Position numbers and translations under genes: made by a program. The notes beneath the pieces were generated by a model. The model made no database searches. It had not been told where the DNA came from and was given only the letters and a program-made list of their open reading frames with translations. A DNA stretch of 64,000 nucleotides from assembly GCA_015493525.1 (NCBI GenBank), contig WGCY01000010.1, positions 1 through 64,000 of the forward strand. The letters run 5' to 3'. Below are positions 52,143 through 61,701 of this stretch, one piece after another (the first letter of the stretch is position 1; the number at the start of each line of letters is the position of its first letter). The DNA is from Bacteroidales bacterium (GTDB taxonomy: Bacteria > Bacteroidota > Bacteroidia > Bacteroidales > F082).

Positions 52143-53309
52143 TTATTTCTCCAAAATTATTTTATAGACAACCTGTATGCCCAGGGCAGAAAAAAGTATT
52201 TGAATATCGTCTTCCATGTCTTTCGGGTTAAAAACGACCTGAACTACCTGTTGTTTGATGAGCCAGGCTGCCAGCTTGATAGCCTTTCCACGTTCGTTGT
52301 GGGATACAGGATTTTTCACAAAAACACTTTTAATTATTTTTCCGTTGCTGTTTATTTCCCTAAGCTCTATCCAGGCTGTTTTTCCAAAAGTTTGGGCAAT
52401 CTTTTTTTGGGATTCATCGAACAACAGGGCAACTTTTTTGAAAGGTTTACTTTCAGGTTCATAATGAATGGTAGTAATCGCAAGGTTTGGAATCTGATGG
52501 TATAATTCCTTTTCAATTTTATCAATCAGCAGATGGGCACTGTCCATATTCTTTTCTTTTACCTGTAAAACGATGTCGGCAAAAAGCACACTGCCCGACC
52601 GGCGGATAAAAAGCCGTTCTGTTTTGCCCACATCAGGAAAACTGCTGATTACTTCTTTCGCCTTTTGCAATGTTTCAGCGTCAACCGATGCATCAAGCAG
52701 GGAAAGAAAAGCATCCCGCAGGATTTCAAAAGCACCCCAAAAAATCATTAAAACAATAATAACCACTGCCACTTCCTGGGCATAAGGGATAGAAAAATGC
52801 CAACCCAGTATACCGGCTATAACCACAAAACTGGCACCCATGTCGCCCAGCCAGTTGAGCGCATCAGTACGTACTCCCGGTGATTTTAAACGGCGGGCGG
52901 CTTTGTGTTCGAAGAAATAGAAAACAAATTCAAGCACAATCAAAATTGCCATAAAAAGCAGGGTACCACCAATTTTTTCCGGTGTTTTGATGCCATCGCT
53001 AAAAAAAACAGTTTTAATGATACTGTACCCTGCCAATATTATGGCAAAACCTCCCAACAAAGCGGCAAAGTCTTCCAACTTGTTCATACCAAACGGAAAA
53101 CGTTTGGATTTGTGTCCGGCAAAACGCAAGGCCAAAAAAACCAGAAAAGCACCGATAACATCCGAAATACTATGAATACCATCCGCCGTTACTACGGTGG
53201 CTCCCATCGTTATCCCCCAGGTAAGTTTAGCGATTGAGAAAATTACATTCAATAAAATTGAAGCAAGAAGCCAAAACTCCCGTTCCCGCTTTTTGTTAAA
53301 TTGAAACAT
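52143..53309 (-). CDS. Cation diffusion facilitator with C-terminal NifX-like domain
   Basis: 388 residues. Six-helix CDF transporter with metal motifs TADGIHSISDVIGA and TDALNWLGDMGAS (HxxxD and DxxxD-type sites), a cytoplasmic CDF dimerisation domain (about 205-285) and an extra C-terminal ~100 residues (KVALLFDESQKKIAQTFGKT, AAWLIKQQVVQVVFNPKDM) that resemble the dinitrogenase iron-molybdenum cofactor-binding (NifX/NafY) fold. CDF proteins export Zn, Fe, Mn or similar ions. The tail may sense metal or cofactor. Confidence 0.87.
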   Translation of the reverse strand: MFQFNKKREREFWLLASILLNVIFSIAKLTWGITMGATVVTADGIHSISDVIGAFLVFLALRFAGHKSKRFPFGMNKLEDFAALLGGFAIILAGYSIIKTVFFSDGIKTPEKIGGTLLFMAILIVLEFVFYFFEHKAARRLKSPGVRTDALNWLGDMGASFVVIAGILGWHFSIPYAQEVAVVIIVLMIFWGAFEILRDAFLSLLDASVDAETLQKAKEVISSFPDVGKTERLFIRRSGSVLFADIVLQVKEKNMDSAHLLIDKIEKELYHQIPNLAITTIHYEPESKPFKKVALLFDESQKKIAQTFGKTAWIELREINSNGKIIKSVFVKNPVSHNERGKAIKLAAWLIKQQVVQVVFNPKDMEDDIQILFSALGIQVVYKIILEK

Positions 53310-53325
53310 GGATGAATCTTTTTTG

Positions 53326-53333
53326 CAAATTTA
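53326..53333 (-). promoter_or_regulatory. -7 element TAAATTTG of the CDF gene
   Basis: It ends 16 bases before the ATG at 53309. Confidence 0.45.
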
Positions 53334-53395
53334 ATAAAACATTTATGAACTATTGTTCATAATGAAAAGAAATACTTTTTATGACAAACCGGGAA

Positions 53396-54652
53396 TCAGA
53401 CAAATATAAAAACAATACTTGCAGCGATAATTATTGAAAAACCAATGATAAGCGGTTTACGTAACTTATGACTTCCAAGTGAAAGTGCATAAATGAGTTT
53501 TATCAGGTTGTTGCTGGTTACGGCAATCAGCGTAGCCTGGCCCAGAACAGGCAATGCCAGGCCAAATTTTCCGGTAAATAAACTCAGCAAAAAGGGATCG
53601 ACATCGGTAATCCCCACCACGAAAGAGAGAATATCCAATCCTCTGTTTCCATAATGTTGCATGACAAACTTCGTCAGCAAGGCAAAGGCCACGAACAGAA
53701 AAGCAAACAGCAAAGCGGTTTTAAACTCCAGCGGATTTTTTATTTTCTCCGGTTTAAAATCCATCTCCTTATGCCGCTTCCCTATCTTCATTATAAGCCA
53801 TGAAACCAATACGGATAAAACAGACAACGAAATAAACGGTAAGGCGAGTTTGCCTGCCAGTGTGGCATCAAAAATAAAGGCCAATGCCAGTATGCGCAAA
53901 AACATCATGGCTGTAGCCACAATTATGGCTGAAGCAATTTGCTGCGTGTTGGCATCTGCTGCCTTGCTACGACGCGCCAATACCACAGTAGTGGCCGTAC
54001 TGCTGTATATCCCTCCCAATAGGCCGGTAATCATAATCCCTTTGTCGGGAAAAACAAATTTTTGAATCAGGTAACTCGCGTAGGAGATACCGGAAATAAC
54101 CACCACGGCCATCCATATCTTAAACGGGGAAACAGGAACCGTGGTGCCAATAACATTATGAGATAAAAGCGGGAGGATAATCCCGGAAATAAGCAGAAAT
54201 TTGGCCAGCGTGATAAATTCGTTTTCATCAAAGCGTCGGCTCAGTTTCCAGAAAAACTGCTTGAGCCCGGTAAAAACAAGCACCACGGTAACCAGCGAAA
54301 CGGCCATCCAGACAGGCTTAAGATAAACCAAAGGCGCCAGGCTGTATGTTATCAGCACCACAATCATGGAGGTGATACCGTACAAGTTTCTGTTTTCGAT
54401 TTTTTTCCAGTAAAAAATGGCAAGAAAAGCCACGACAGCCATTCCCCCACCGGCAAACAGCATCAAATTATGAGGAGCGATAACATACAAAACAAACCCC
54501 AGCATCCCGATAAAAACATGCGTGCGATCCGTACCGTATAGCGATCCGGGTTTCTCATCGAGATGATGCCGGCGCTGTTCAAGTCCTATCAGTAGCGAAA
54601 ACACCAGTACCAATACAAAGTTGATAAAATCACCGGGAATCTGTTTAAGCAT
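53396..54652 (-). CDS. MgtC/SapB and DUF4010 domain membrane protein
   Basis: 418 residues, about 12 hydrophobic helices. The N-terminal third is MgtC/SapB-like (FVLVLVFSLLIGLEQRRHH, with the LIGLER-type motif), the rest DUF4010 (ITGLLGGIYSSTATTVVLARRS, VVGITDVDPFLLSL). The role of this combination is not established; transport of an ion is a guess. It lies in tandem with the UPF0182 gene and the CDF gene. Confidence 0.86.
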   Translation of the reverse strand: MLKQIPGDFINFVLVLVFSLLIGLEQRRHHLDEKPGSLYGTDRTHVFIGMLGFVLYVIAPHNLMLFAGGGMAVVAFLAIFYWKKIENRNLYGITSMIVVLITYSLAPLVYLKPVWMAVSLVTVVLVFTGLKQFFWKLSRRFDENEFITLAKFLLISGIILPLLSHNVIGTTVPVSPFKIWMAVVVISGISYASYLIQKFVFPDKGIMITGLLGGIYSSTATTVVLARRSKAADANTQQIASAIIVATAMMFLRILALAFIFDATLAGKLALPFISLSVLSVLVSWLIMKIGKRHKEMDFKPEKIKNPLEFKTALLFAFLFVAFALLTKFVMQHYGNRGLDILSFVVGITDVDPFLLSLFTGKFGLALPVLGQATLIAVTSNNLIKLIYALSLGSHKLRKPLIIGFSIIIAASIVFIFV

Positions 54653-54746
54653 CTTTCTTGTAATTTATAAACAACATAACTTTTCCGTATAACGTTCTTT
54701 TTCGGAAAAAGTTTTAGCCCAATTTAAAACAGCAACAATCGGATAC

Positions 54747-57494
54747 TTACTTTTTCTTCACGCCTGTTTTCGTCATTTCTGATAAAATCTCTTTCATCTT
54801 TTGGAGTTCCTTGCCATAACCTGTCCAGTCATCCTGTTTCAAATATTTCAAGGCCTTATTGTAATGGTCTAAAGCTTCCGTGGCTTGAGTAGAAAGAGTA
54901 ACGGGCAATCCTGTTTGCGACACAGCCGGCTGTCTGTTTGTGGTGTCCGGTTGTTCTCCGGCAGCAACATTGAAAACTGCCCGCAAGGTTTCCTCCAGTG
55001 TCCTCCGCATTTCGATCTGCTCCTTGTACGCCACGATAACACGTTTTAACTCAGGTATTTGTCCCTGCTCCGATTGCAGGTAAACAGGTTCCACGTAAAC
55101 AAATGAATTTTTGATGGGTATCACCAGCTGGTTCCCTTTGATTACCTGCGAACCCTGCTGTCCCCACAGTGTCAACTCCGACGAGATATCCGGTTTCTGG
55201 TTGATACGCGCCTCTATCTGCATAGGGCCATAAATCAACTTGTCTTTAGGCAAAGAGTAAACAATCAGCTTGCCATAATTGGGTGCATCGCAACGGGCGC
55301 ACATCCAGGCTACCATGTTGTCTTTTCCAGAAGGTGTCAGCGGCAGCATCAGGATAAACTCCTCTTTTTGCGTTTTTGGCAACCGCATAATAATGTAATA
55401 AGGGAACATTTTCTGTTTGTAATTACTGTAAATCTCGTTGGGAATCTGCCAGTAATCTTCCTGGTTGTAAAACACCTTTGGATCCGTCATGTGATATACG
55501 TTGTACATTTTTGTCTGGATGGTAAACAAATCGGTGGGATACCGGATGTGTGCTTTCAGAAAATCGGGCATGGCACTGTAGGGTTTGAAAAGTTTCGGAA
55601 AAATTTTCCGGTAAGTCTGAATCAACGGGTCATTGGGGTCAATCACGTAAAATGAAACCGCGCCATCATAAGCATTGATAACCACTTTTACCGAATTCCG
55701 GATATAATTCATCCCTCTTTCGATGGGATTTTGAAAAACAGGCTCCGAGTAAGGAAACATGTTGGTGGTAGTGTAAGCATCATGAATCCAATAAAGCTTT
55801 CCATCTTCACCTACCACGGGGTAAGGCTGGCTGTCAAACGAAAGAAACGGTGCCAGTATCTTGTCGCGCAATTTGATATTTCTGTAAAACATGATGCGGC
55901 TCTGGTTGGTAATATAACCGGTAAGGAGAATCTTTATGTCCGAAAGTTTCCAGGCATATACCAGCCGCCTGAAAAGAGAAGAAATACGTACACCGCCTTT
56001 CCCTTTGTAGCTGGTATAGACATTTTCATTGCCTTTGGGATAATCAAACTCTTTGGCTTTTGTGTTGACAATAGCATACTGATCGGTTTCTTCGCCATAA
56101 TAAATTCCCATCTGGCTGGTTTTCAACGGAACGGTAGCAACCGGAGGAATGTCTTTTATTATCAGTTCGGGCATCCCATTAGGTGTGATTTTATTTACCG
56201 GGCTCATGACAACACCATATCCATGCGTGTAAATTAAATGGTCGTTCACCCACGTCCGGGCACGAGCCGGTATTTCCGTTACCGGAAGCTCGCGGGCACC
56301 AAGGGCCACCTCAGTATATTTTTTAAAATGATACCGATCTACCTGCACACTTTTAAAATCATAATACAGCCTGATTTCCTGCAGCTGTTTGTAAGTCTGT
56401 ATCAGCGGGCGGCGATCCCAAAGCCGGATGTTATCCGTGGTATGTTGGTTTTGCTGAATGTCTTTGTAGGTAATATCCTGGGTAACCGGAAAAGGCTTTA
56501 CCTGAACTTTATTCAGCCCGTAAGCTTCACGCGTCAGTTTGATATTATTTAAAATATAAGGTGTCTCTTTCTTCAACTCATTGGGCTTGACCACGTATTG
56601 CTCGACAAGTCCGGGATATATCCAGACAAAGCCAATCCACACCAAAGCCCACGCGCCGATGCTGTACAAAAGAACCTTTTTCTTCCTGTAAAGCGGATAC
56701 AGAAACAGGAGCAATGTAACCAGTAAACTAAAAATGGCAATGGCATAATAGGATGGAATTTGCCCGTGAACATCCATGTAGCTGGGGCCATAAGCCACAC
56801 CATTGGAAGAGTAGAGCAGGGCATAAAGTTTTAAAAAGAAAAGTGCCGAGATGCCTAAACTTAAAAAAGCAACCAACTGAATGAGGTGGTCTTTGGCCTT
56901 ACCGGAAACAAGAAATTTATTTCCGTTAAAACTAAAAGCACTGTCGAGATAATAAGAAAACAAGACAGCAACAAAGGAAAGCACTACCATAAACATATAC
57001 CAGCCCGCTACAAACTGATAAACAGGTAGTTTAAAAATATAAAACCCCACATCTTTTCCGAAAATAGGTTCACTGACACCAAACCTGGAAGGGTGGATAA
57101 ATTGTAGAAATTCATTCCAGTGCGCCGAGGCGGAAGACCCCATGACCACACCAAAAAACAAGATGACCACACTCCAGAACCAAAATACGGCTTTCCCGCG
57201 ATAGACTTGTAATATAAGTCTTCGCGGGTCTTCTTCCGGAAGAAAATCCATGTTACGGCTTTGGTTACCCCGTTGGTAGGCCAGCTGAATTTGCGCCCCG
57301 GCAAAAATTGCGAAAACAGCGAAAAACACCAGAAAGGTAACGACCTGCGAAAAAATCATGGTGTCAAAAACCGAGCTGTAGCCCATGTTTTTAAACCAAA
57401 GCCAGTCGCCGTAGTAGTTAACAAATAAGCCAAAAAGGTAAAGTGCCACGATGAGCACAACCGCGATGATAACCCAGCTTCTATATTTTTTCAT
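54747..57494 (-). CDS. UPF0182 family membrane protein
   Basis: About 915 residues from Met at 57494 (MKKYRSWVIIAVVLIVALYLFG). The longer ORF start (57527) overlaps the -7 element and is rejected. Seven membrane helices in the first ~310 residues are followed by a large extracytoplasmic domain and a Gln/Thr-rich linker near the C-terminus (EQPDTTNRQPAVSQTGL), then a helical end. Family signature segments: NYYGDWLWFKNMGYSSVF and TYTKTVYQ-free YTHGYGVVMSPVN. Function unknown throughout the family. Confidence 0.9.
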   Translation of the reverse strand: MKKYRSWVIIAVVLIVALYLFGLFVNYYGDWLWFKNMGYSSVFDTMIFSQVVTFLVFFAVFAIFAGAQIQLAYQRGNQSRNMDFLPEEDPRRLILQVYRGKAVFWFWSVVILFFGVVMGSSASAHWNEFLQFIHPSRFGVSEPIFGKDVGFYIFKLPVYQFVAGWYMFMVVLSFVAVLFSYYLDSAFSFNGNKFLVSGKAKDHLIQLVAFLSLGISALFFLKLYALLYSSNGVAYGPSYMDVHGQIPSYYAIAIFSLLVTLLLFLYPLYRKKKVLLYSIGAWALVWIGFVWIYPGLVEQYVVKPNELKKETPYILNNIKLTREAYGLNKVQVKPFPVTQDITYKDIQQNQHTTDNIRLWDRRPLIQTYKQLQEIRLYYDFKSVQVDRYHFKKYTEVALGARELPVTEIPARARTWVNDHLIYTHGYGVVMSPVNKITPNGMPELIIKDIPPVATVPLKTSQMGIYYGEETDQYAIVNTKAKEFDYPKGNENVYTSYKGKGGVRISSLFRRLVYAWKLSDIKILLTGYITNQSRIMFYRNIKLRDKILAPFLSFDSQPYPVVGEDGKLYWIHDAYTTTNMFPYSEPVFQNPIERGMNYIRNSVKVVINAYDGAVSFYVIDPNDPLIQTYRKIFPKLFKPYSAMPDFLKAHIRYPTDLFTIQTKMYNVYHMTDPKVFYNQEDYWQIPNEIYSNYKQKMFPYYIIMRLPKTQKEEFILMLPLTPSGKDNMVAWMCARCDAPNYGKLIVYSLPKDKLIYGPMQIEARINQKPDISSELTLWGQQGSQVIKGNQLVIPIKNSFVYVEPVYLQSEQGQIPELKRVIVAYKEQIEMRRTLEETLRAVFNVAAGEQPDTTNRQPAVSQTGLPVTLSTQATEALDHYNKALKYLKQDDWTGYGKELQKMKEILSEMTKTGVKKK

Positions 57495-57524
57495 GATAAT
57501 GTGTTTTGTATATTCTGTAACAGC

Positions 57525-57532
57525 CAAAAGTA
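57525..57532 (-). promoter_or_regulatory. -7 element TACTTTTG of the UPF0182 gene
   Basis: It ends 30 bases before the chosen ATG. Confidence 0.5.
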
Positions 57533-57642
57533 CACAAAAAAGAGGTTATGACAACGGATGTTTACAGCGGGAGAAATGGCCACGGCAGGCTGTGAATAAA
57601 AGAGAATTAATCAGAAATAGAAACCGTTATTATACGTGCCCC

Positions 57643-58746
57643 TTAAAGCTTTTTCGGCGTTCCGTTCAAAATCTCCATTTGATGGTTTATGGACTCCTGG
57701 TGGATGGCTTTGAAAGCACGGTTGATAAATTCCCGGCTCAACCCTCTTTTGGCCCCTTCTTCAATGCTTTTGTAGATAATGTCTTCCCAGCGTTTGTTCT
57801 GCAAAATACTGATGTTGTTGCGTTTTTTGTATTCGCCAATGGCTTTGACCACTTCCATACGTTGTTCAATCAAATCGAGGAATTGTTTGTCGAGCCAGTC
57901 GATTTTACCGCGTAACTCTTCCAGCACATTGAGTTGTTGCTCATCGTGGGGCTGCGGGCTGCGCAGCACCAGATTGTCCAGCAAAGCGCCCAGTTCCTGC
58001 GGGGTAATTTGCTGTTTGGCATCGCTCAGTGCCACTTTAGGATTGATATGCGATTCGATCATCAGCCCGTCGAAATTCAGGTCCATGGCTTTTTGCGACA
58101 AATCCTGCAACAGTTCAGCCTTGCCACCGATGTGGCTGGGGTCGTTGAGCAGGGGGATTTCCGGCAGGATGCTTTTCATTTCGATGGGTATCTGCCACTG
58201 CGGCAGGTTGCGGTAGGTTGATTTTTCGTAGGTGGAAAACCCGCGGTGAATCAACCCGATTTTGCGGATGCCTGCCTGGTAGATGCGCTCGATGGCCCCA
58301 ATCCAAAGTTGCAGGTCGGGGTTTACCGGATTTTTTATCAAAACGCCCACGTCCGCACCTTCCAGCGCGTTGGCAATTTCCTGCACGGCAAACGGGTTGG
58401 CCGTGGTACGGGCACCCAGCCACAACACATCCACCCCGTATTTCAGTGCTTCGTACACGTGGTTGGCGTTGGCCACTTCGATGGTAAGCGGCAAACCGGT
58501 TTCCTGTTTGGCCTTTTTCAGCCAGGGAAGCCCTTTCACCCCCACCCCTTCAAAACTGTTGGGACGGGTGCGTGGTTTCCATATCCCGGCGCGGAGCATA
58601 TCCACTTTTCCGGTGGCTTTCAGCCCAATGGCTGTTTCCAGTACCTGTTTTTCCGATTCGGCACTGCACGGCCCGGCCACAACAAACGGACGGCCATTGT
58701 ATTCTTCCCATTCCGTCAGGGATTTAATCTGCAAATTCTTTGGCAT
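57643..58746 (-). CDS. Bifunctional DAHP synthase / chorismate mutase
   Basis: 367 residues. The N-terminal ~260 are a type I-beta DAHP synthase (PFVVAGPCSAESEKQV, GADVGVLIKNPVNPDLQLW, GLIHRGFSTYEKSTYRN, MIESHINPKVALSDA). The last ~90 are an AroQ-type chorismate mutase (LRGKIDWLDKQFLDLIEQRM, IGEYKKRNNISILQNKRWE). The fused mutase usually gives feedback control by prephenate or chorismate. Last gene of the Phe/Tyr operon, 12 bases after tyrA. Confidence 0.95.
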   Translation of the reverse strand: MPKNLQIKSLTEWEEYNGRPFVVAGPCSAESEKQVLETAIGLKATGKVDMLRAGIWKPRTRPNSFEGVGVKGLPWLKKAKQETGLPLTIEVANANHVYEALKYGVDVLWLGARTTANPFAVQEIANALEGADVGVLIKNPVNPDLQLWIGAIERIYQAGIRKIGLIHRGFSTYEKSTYRNLPQWQIPIEMKSILPEIPLLNDPSHIGGKAELLQDLSQKAMDLNFDGLMIESHINPKVALSDAKQQITPQELGALLDNLVLRSPQPHDEQQLNVLEELRGKIDWLDKQFLDLIEQRMEVVKAIGEYKKRNNISILQNKRWEDIIYKSIEEGAKRGLSREFINRAFKAIHQESINHQMEILNGTPKKL

Positions 58747-58758
58747 GATAGATATGTT

Positions 58759-59601
58759 TTAAAGTATTTTCTGAATTTTATTGGATTCGTGAATCAGTTC
58801 GGTGAGCTTTTCGTGGTCTTTATCCTGAATGGCCCGGCGAAACTGTCCCAGCTTTTCGATGTAAGTGTCCAGCACTTCCAGCACATAATCGGAGTTCTGG
58901 TCGAAGACCGGCACCCACATTTCGGCAGAACTTTTGGCCAGGCGTACCGTGGAGGCAAAACCGCCGCTGGCCAGGTCGAGGATGCGTTTTTCGTTTTTTT
59001 CTTTTTCGAGCACGGCCAGCGACAGGGCAAAAGCCGAAATGTGCGAAATGTGCGAAACATAAGCCGCACTTACATCGTGCTGGTGCGGCTGCATGTAAAT
59101 CACCTTCATGTGCAGCGTTTCGTACATTTTTTTCACCCGTTCCAAAGCCTGCGGGGCACTTTTTTCCTGCTCGCAAATAATGGCCGTTTTGTAATCGAAC
59201 AACCGGCTGATGGCGGCCAGCGGCCCCGAAAACTCCGTGCCCGCCATGGGGTGCGAAGCCACAAACTGTTTCCGGTTGGGATGCCCGCTCACCTTTTGCA
59301 AAATACCGGCTTTGGTAGAACCCACATCGGTCATCACTTTGTCAGTTCCCTGGCAAAGGGTAAGGATTTCGGGCAGCAGTTTTTTGGTTACATCGATGGG
59401 CGTGGCAACAATGACCATATCCGTCTGTTTTACCGCTTCTTCCAGTGGCAGGGTTTCATCCACCAGCTTGCTCAGTTTGGCAATGTTGGCGTGCTGCGGG
59501 TTGATGTCCACGCCGATGATTTTTTTTGCAAAACCGCGCTTTTTCAAATCCAGGGCCATGGAGCCGCCGATAAGTCCTATTCCTACAACGCAAACGTTCA
59601 T
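58759..59601 (-). CDS. tyrA: Prephenate dehydrogenase
   Basis: 280 residues. NAD-binding VCVVGIGLIGGSMALDLKKRG, then SHPMAGTEFSGPLAA with the catalytic His region, and a helical C-terminal dimerisation domain. No ACT domain, so feedback control by Tyr would need another route. It oxidatively decarboxylates prephenate to 4-hydroxyphenylpyruvate. Third gene of the operon. Confidence 0.95.
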   Translation of the reverse strand: MNVCVVGIGLIGGSMALDLKKRGFAKKIIGVDINPQHANIAKLSKLVDETLPLEEAVKQTDMVIVATPIDVTKKLLPEILTLCQGTDKVMTDVGSTKAGILQKVSGHPNRKQFVASHPMAGTEFSGPLAAISRLFDYKTAIICEQEKSAPQALERVKKMYETLHMKVIYMQPHQHDVSAAYVSHISHISAFALSLAVLEKEKNEKRILDLASGGFASTVRLAKSSAEMWVPVFDQNSDYVLEVLDTYIEKLGQFRRAIQDKDHEKLTELIHESNKIQKIL

Positions 59602-59615
59602 CTTGAAAATATCTC

Positions 59616-60785
59616 CTATTTAATGTTTATCTTTTCTTTAATTCTTGATGCTGCTTCCAGCAACCGTATTTTTTTGGTACAAAGCGAGAGACGTATGTAA
59701 CGCCCGCCAGCCGGGCCGAAAATAAACCCCGGCGTCAGAAATACATGGCTGTTTTTCAAAATAATATCTGAAAACTGCTCCGAACCCGCACTCTCTTCCG
59801 GAATTTTTGCCCATACAAACATGCCCACCTGGGTTTTGCTGAAAGTACACCCCAATGTGCCCAGAATTTCAAAAGCCACTTTTCTCCTTTCCCTGTAAAT
59901 TTCATTCAGCCCGTGATACCAGCTTTGCGGTTGTTCCAGTGCTTTCACTGCCGCCAGTTGCAACGGCTTAAACATGCCCGAGTCCATGTTGCTTTTTACC
60001 TGCAACACGGCTTTCACATATTCCGGATGGCCTGCCAGCATACCCAGCCGCCAGCCGGCCATGTTGTGTGATTTGCTGAGCGAGTTCAGTTCCATTGCCA
60101 CCGCTTTGGCCCCCGGAATGCTTAGCAGGCTGAGCTGCTCTTCATTCAAAATAAAACTATACGGATTATCGTTAACAATCAGAATGTTATGGCGATGGCC
60201 AAAAGCTGTCAGGGACGCAAACAGTTCTGCGGAAGCTTTTACACCGGTGGGCATATTCGGATAGTTGACCCACATAATTTTTACACCGGACAAATCGACT
60301 TTTTCCAACACGTTCAAATCGGGATACCAGTGATTTTCTTCCGTCAAATCAAAATAACGCACCTTTGCGCCAAGCAAACGGGCCACAGCAGCATAAGCCG
60401 GATAACCCGGATTGGGAACCAGTACCTCATCACCGGGATTCAAAAAAGCCATGGAAACGTGCATAATCCCCTCTTTGGAACCCATGAGCGGAAGAATCTC
60501 GTTGTCCGGATTCAGTACGACACCAAAGAAATCGCCATACCATTTGGCGTAAGCTTCCCGCAAAGTCGGAAGGCCCGAATAACTTTGGTAGGCATGGTTC
60601 TCTGAATTGTGGCTTTCGCGGGCCATGGTTTCAATAACCGCTTTGGCAGGGGCCATATCAGGGCTGCCAATGCCGAGGTTAATCACATCAATACCTTGTT
60701 TGCGCAAAGCGGCAATCTCTTTCAATTTGCGTGAGAAATAGTATTCACTCACCACATTTAACCGGTTGGCTGTTTTAATTTTCAT
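59616..60785 (-). CDS. PLP-dependent class I/II aminotransferase
   Basis: 389 residues, fold type I. Cofactor Lys in LNSLSKSHNMAGWRLGML, Asp/Asn in VNYPNMPTGVKAS and IVNDNPYSF, Arg near the C-terminus in GGRYIRLSLC. Similar to LL-diaminopimelate or aspartate aminotransferases, but its place between pheA and tyrA makes transamination of phenylpyruvate, 4-hydroxyphenylpyruvate or prephenate likely. Overlaps the pheA gene by 11 bases, so translation is coupled. Confidence 0.92.
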   Translation of the reverse strand: MKIKTANRLNVVSEYYFSRKLKEIAALRKQGIDVINLGIGSPDMAPAKAVIETMARESHNSENHAYQSYSGLPTLREAYAKWYGDFFGVVLNPDNEILPLMGSKEGIMHVSMAFLNPGDEVLVPNPGYPAYAAVARLLGAKVRYFDLTEENHWYPDLNVLEKVDLSGVKIMWVNYPNMPTGVKASAELFASLTAFGHRHNILIVNDNPYSFILNEEQLSLLSIPGAKAVAMELNSLSKSHNMAGWRLGMLAGHPEYVKAVLQVKSNMDSGMFKPLQLAAVKALEQPQSWYHGLNEIYRERRKVAFEILGTLGCTFSKTQVGMFVWAKIPEESAGSEQFSDIILKNSHVFLTPGFIFGPAGGRYIRLSLCTKKIRLLEAASRIKEKINIK

Positions 60786-61629
60786 GGACTTTGTCTCCTG
60801 TTTTGTATTCTCCGAAAATGGTCAGTTCGCTCAACAACGGGCGGATGGCATCCAACGACTGCCGGTAACGGTCGAAATCATTGAAATCCACATCCACATA
60901 AAAAAGGTACTCCCACTCCTGCCCCACAATGGGCAGCGACTGGATTTTAGAAAGGTTGATTTTATAAAAAGACAACACCGACAGCACTTCCGAAAGCCTT
61001 CCCTGCTGGTGGGGCAACACAAAACAGAGGGAAGCTTTGTCTGCTTTTTTACCGTTCAGGTGGTTCTTGTAATTTTCGTCATCGGAAACAATGATAAACC
61101 GGGTGTAGTTCATTTTGTTGGTTTCGATGCCTTCGGCCAGGATATCCAGTCTGTAAAGTTTTGCCGCCAGGCGGCTGGCAATGGCGGCCACGCCCTGCAT
61201 GTTGCCTTCGCTAATCCATTGGGCACTGAGTGCCGTATCTTCGGAGTCGACCAGTTGCACGCCGTTTCGCCGCATGGGCGTTAAAAATTCGCGGCACTGC
61301 TGGATGGCCATGGGGTGCGAGTACACTTTTTTAATGTCTGCCAGTTCCTGTCCGGGCAGGGCCAGCAGGTGTTGCTCAATACGCAGGTATACTTCACCCA
61401 AAATACGCAGCCCCGACTCGCGCAGCAACGTGTAATTGGGCAAAATGCTGCCCACAATGGAATTTTCGATGGCCACCATCCCGTAGTCGGCTTTATCGAA
61501 ACGCAGGGCATCGAACAGCTCGTTAAACGAAGCACAAGGCACCACTTCATAATGTTCCCCGTTAAAGTATTTCCTGATGGCGATTTCGTGGAAAGCACCA
61601 CGTACACCCTGCATGGCTATTTTCATCAT
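60775..61629 (-). CDS. pheA: Prephenate dehydratase
   Basis: 284 residues; the start may be the second Met (61626). Catalytic domain 1-180 (IAMQGVRGAFHEIAIRKYF, FDALRFDKADYGMVAIENSI, TRF motif in MNYTRFIIVSDDE) and ACT regulatory domain about 195-275 (SLCFVLPHQQGRLSEVLSVL) with the Phe-binding ESR-like stretch changed to KIQSLPI. No chorismate mutase domain; that activity is at the operon's end. It makes phenylpyruvate. First structural gene of the operon, preceded by an attenuator. Confidence 0.96.
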   Translation of the reverse strand: MMKIAMQGVRGAFHEIAIRKYFNGEHYEVVPCASFNELFDALRFDKADYGMVAIENSIVGSILPNYTLLRESGLRILGEVYLRIEQHLLALPGQELADIKKVYSHPMAIQQCREFLTPMRRNGVQLVDSEDTALSAQWISEGNMQGVAAIASRLAAKLYRLDILAEGIETNKMNYTRFIIVSDDENYKNHLNGKKADKASLCFVLPHQQGRLSEVLSVLSFYKINLSKIQSLPIVGQEWEYLFYVDVDFNDFDRYRQSLDAIRPLLSELTIFGEYKTGDKVHEN

Positions 61630-61643
61630 TTTCTTTTTATGTC

Positions 61644-61678
61644 AAAAAAAAAGCCCCGAATTTTCATCCGGGACTTTT
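61644..61678 (-). terminator. Leader terminator (attenuator) in front of pheA
   Basis: On the minus strand AAAAGTCCCG (61678-61669) and CGGGGCTTTT (61658-61649) form a 10-bp stem that is complete only with a U-G wobble, which exists in this orientation and not on the other strand. A nine-U tract (counting stem U's) ends 14 bases before the pheA ATG. A terminator placed upstream of the first gene and after a leader ORF implies conditional read-through. Confidence 0.88.
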
Positions 61679-61701
61679 CTGTTATTGATTTATATCATTT
61701 G

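Noticed and set aside
58246-59700. 484-aa plus-strand ORF opposite tyrA and the DAHP synthase gene
   Set aside because: Shadow of strongly conserved minus-strand genes with biased third-position G/C; no domain recognised.
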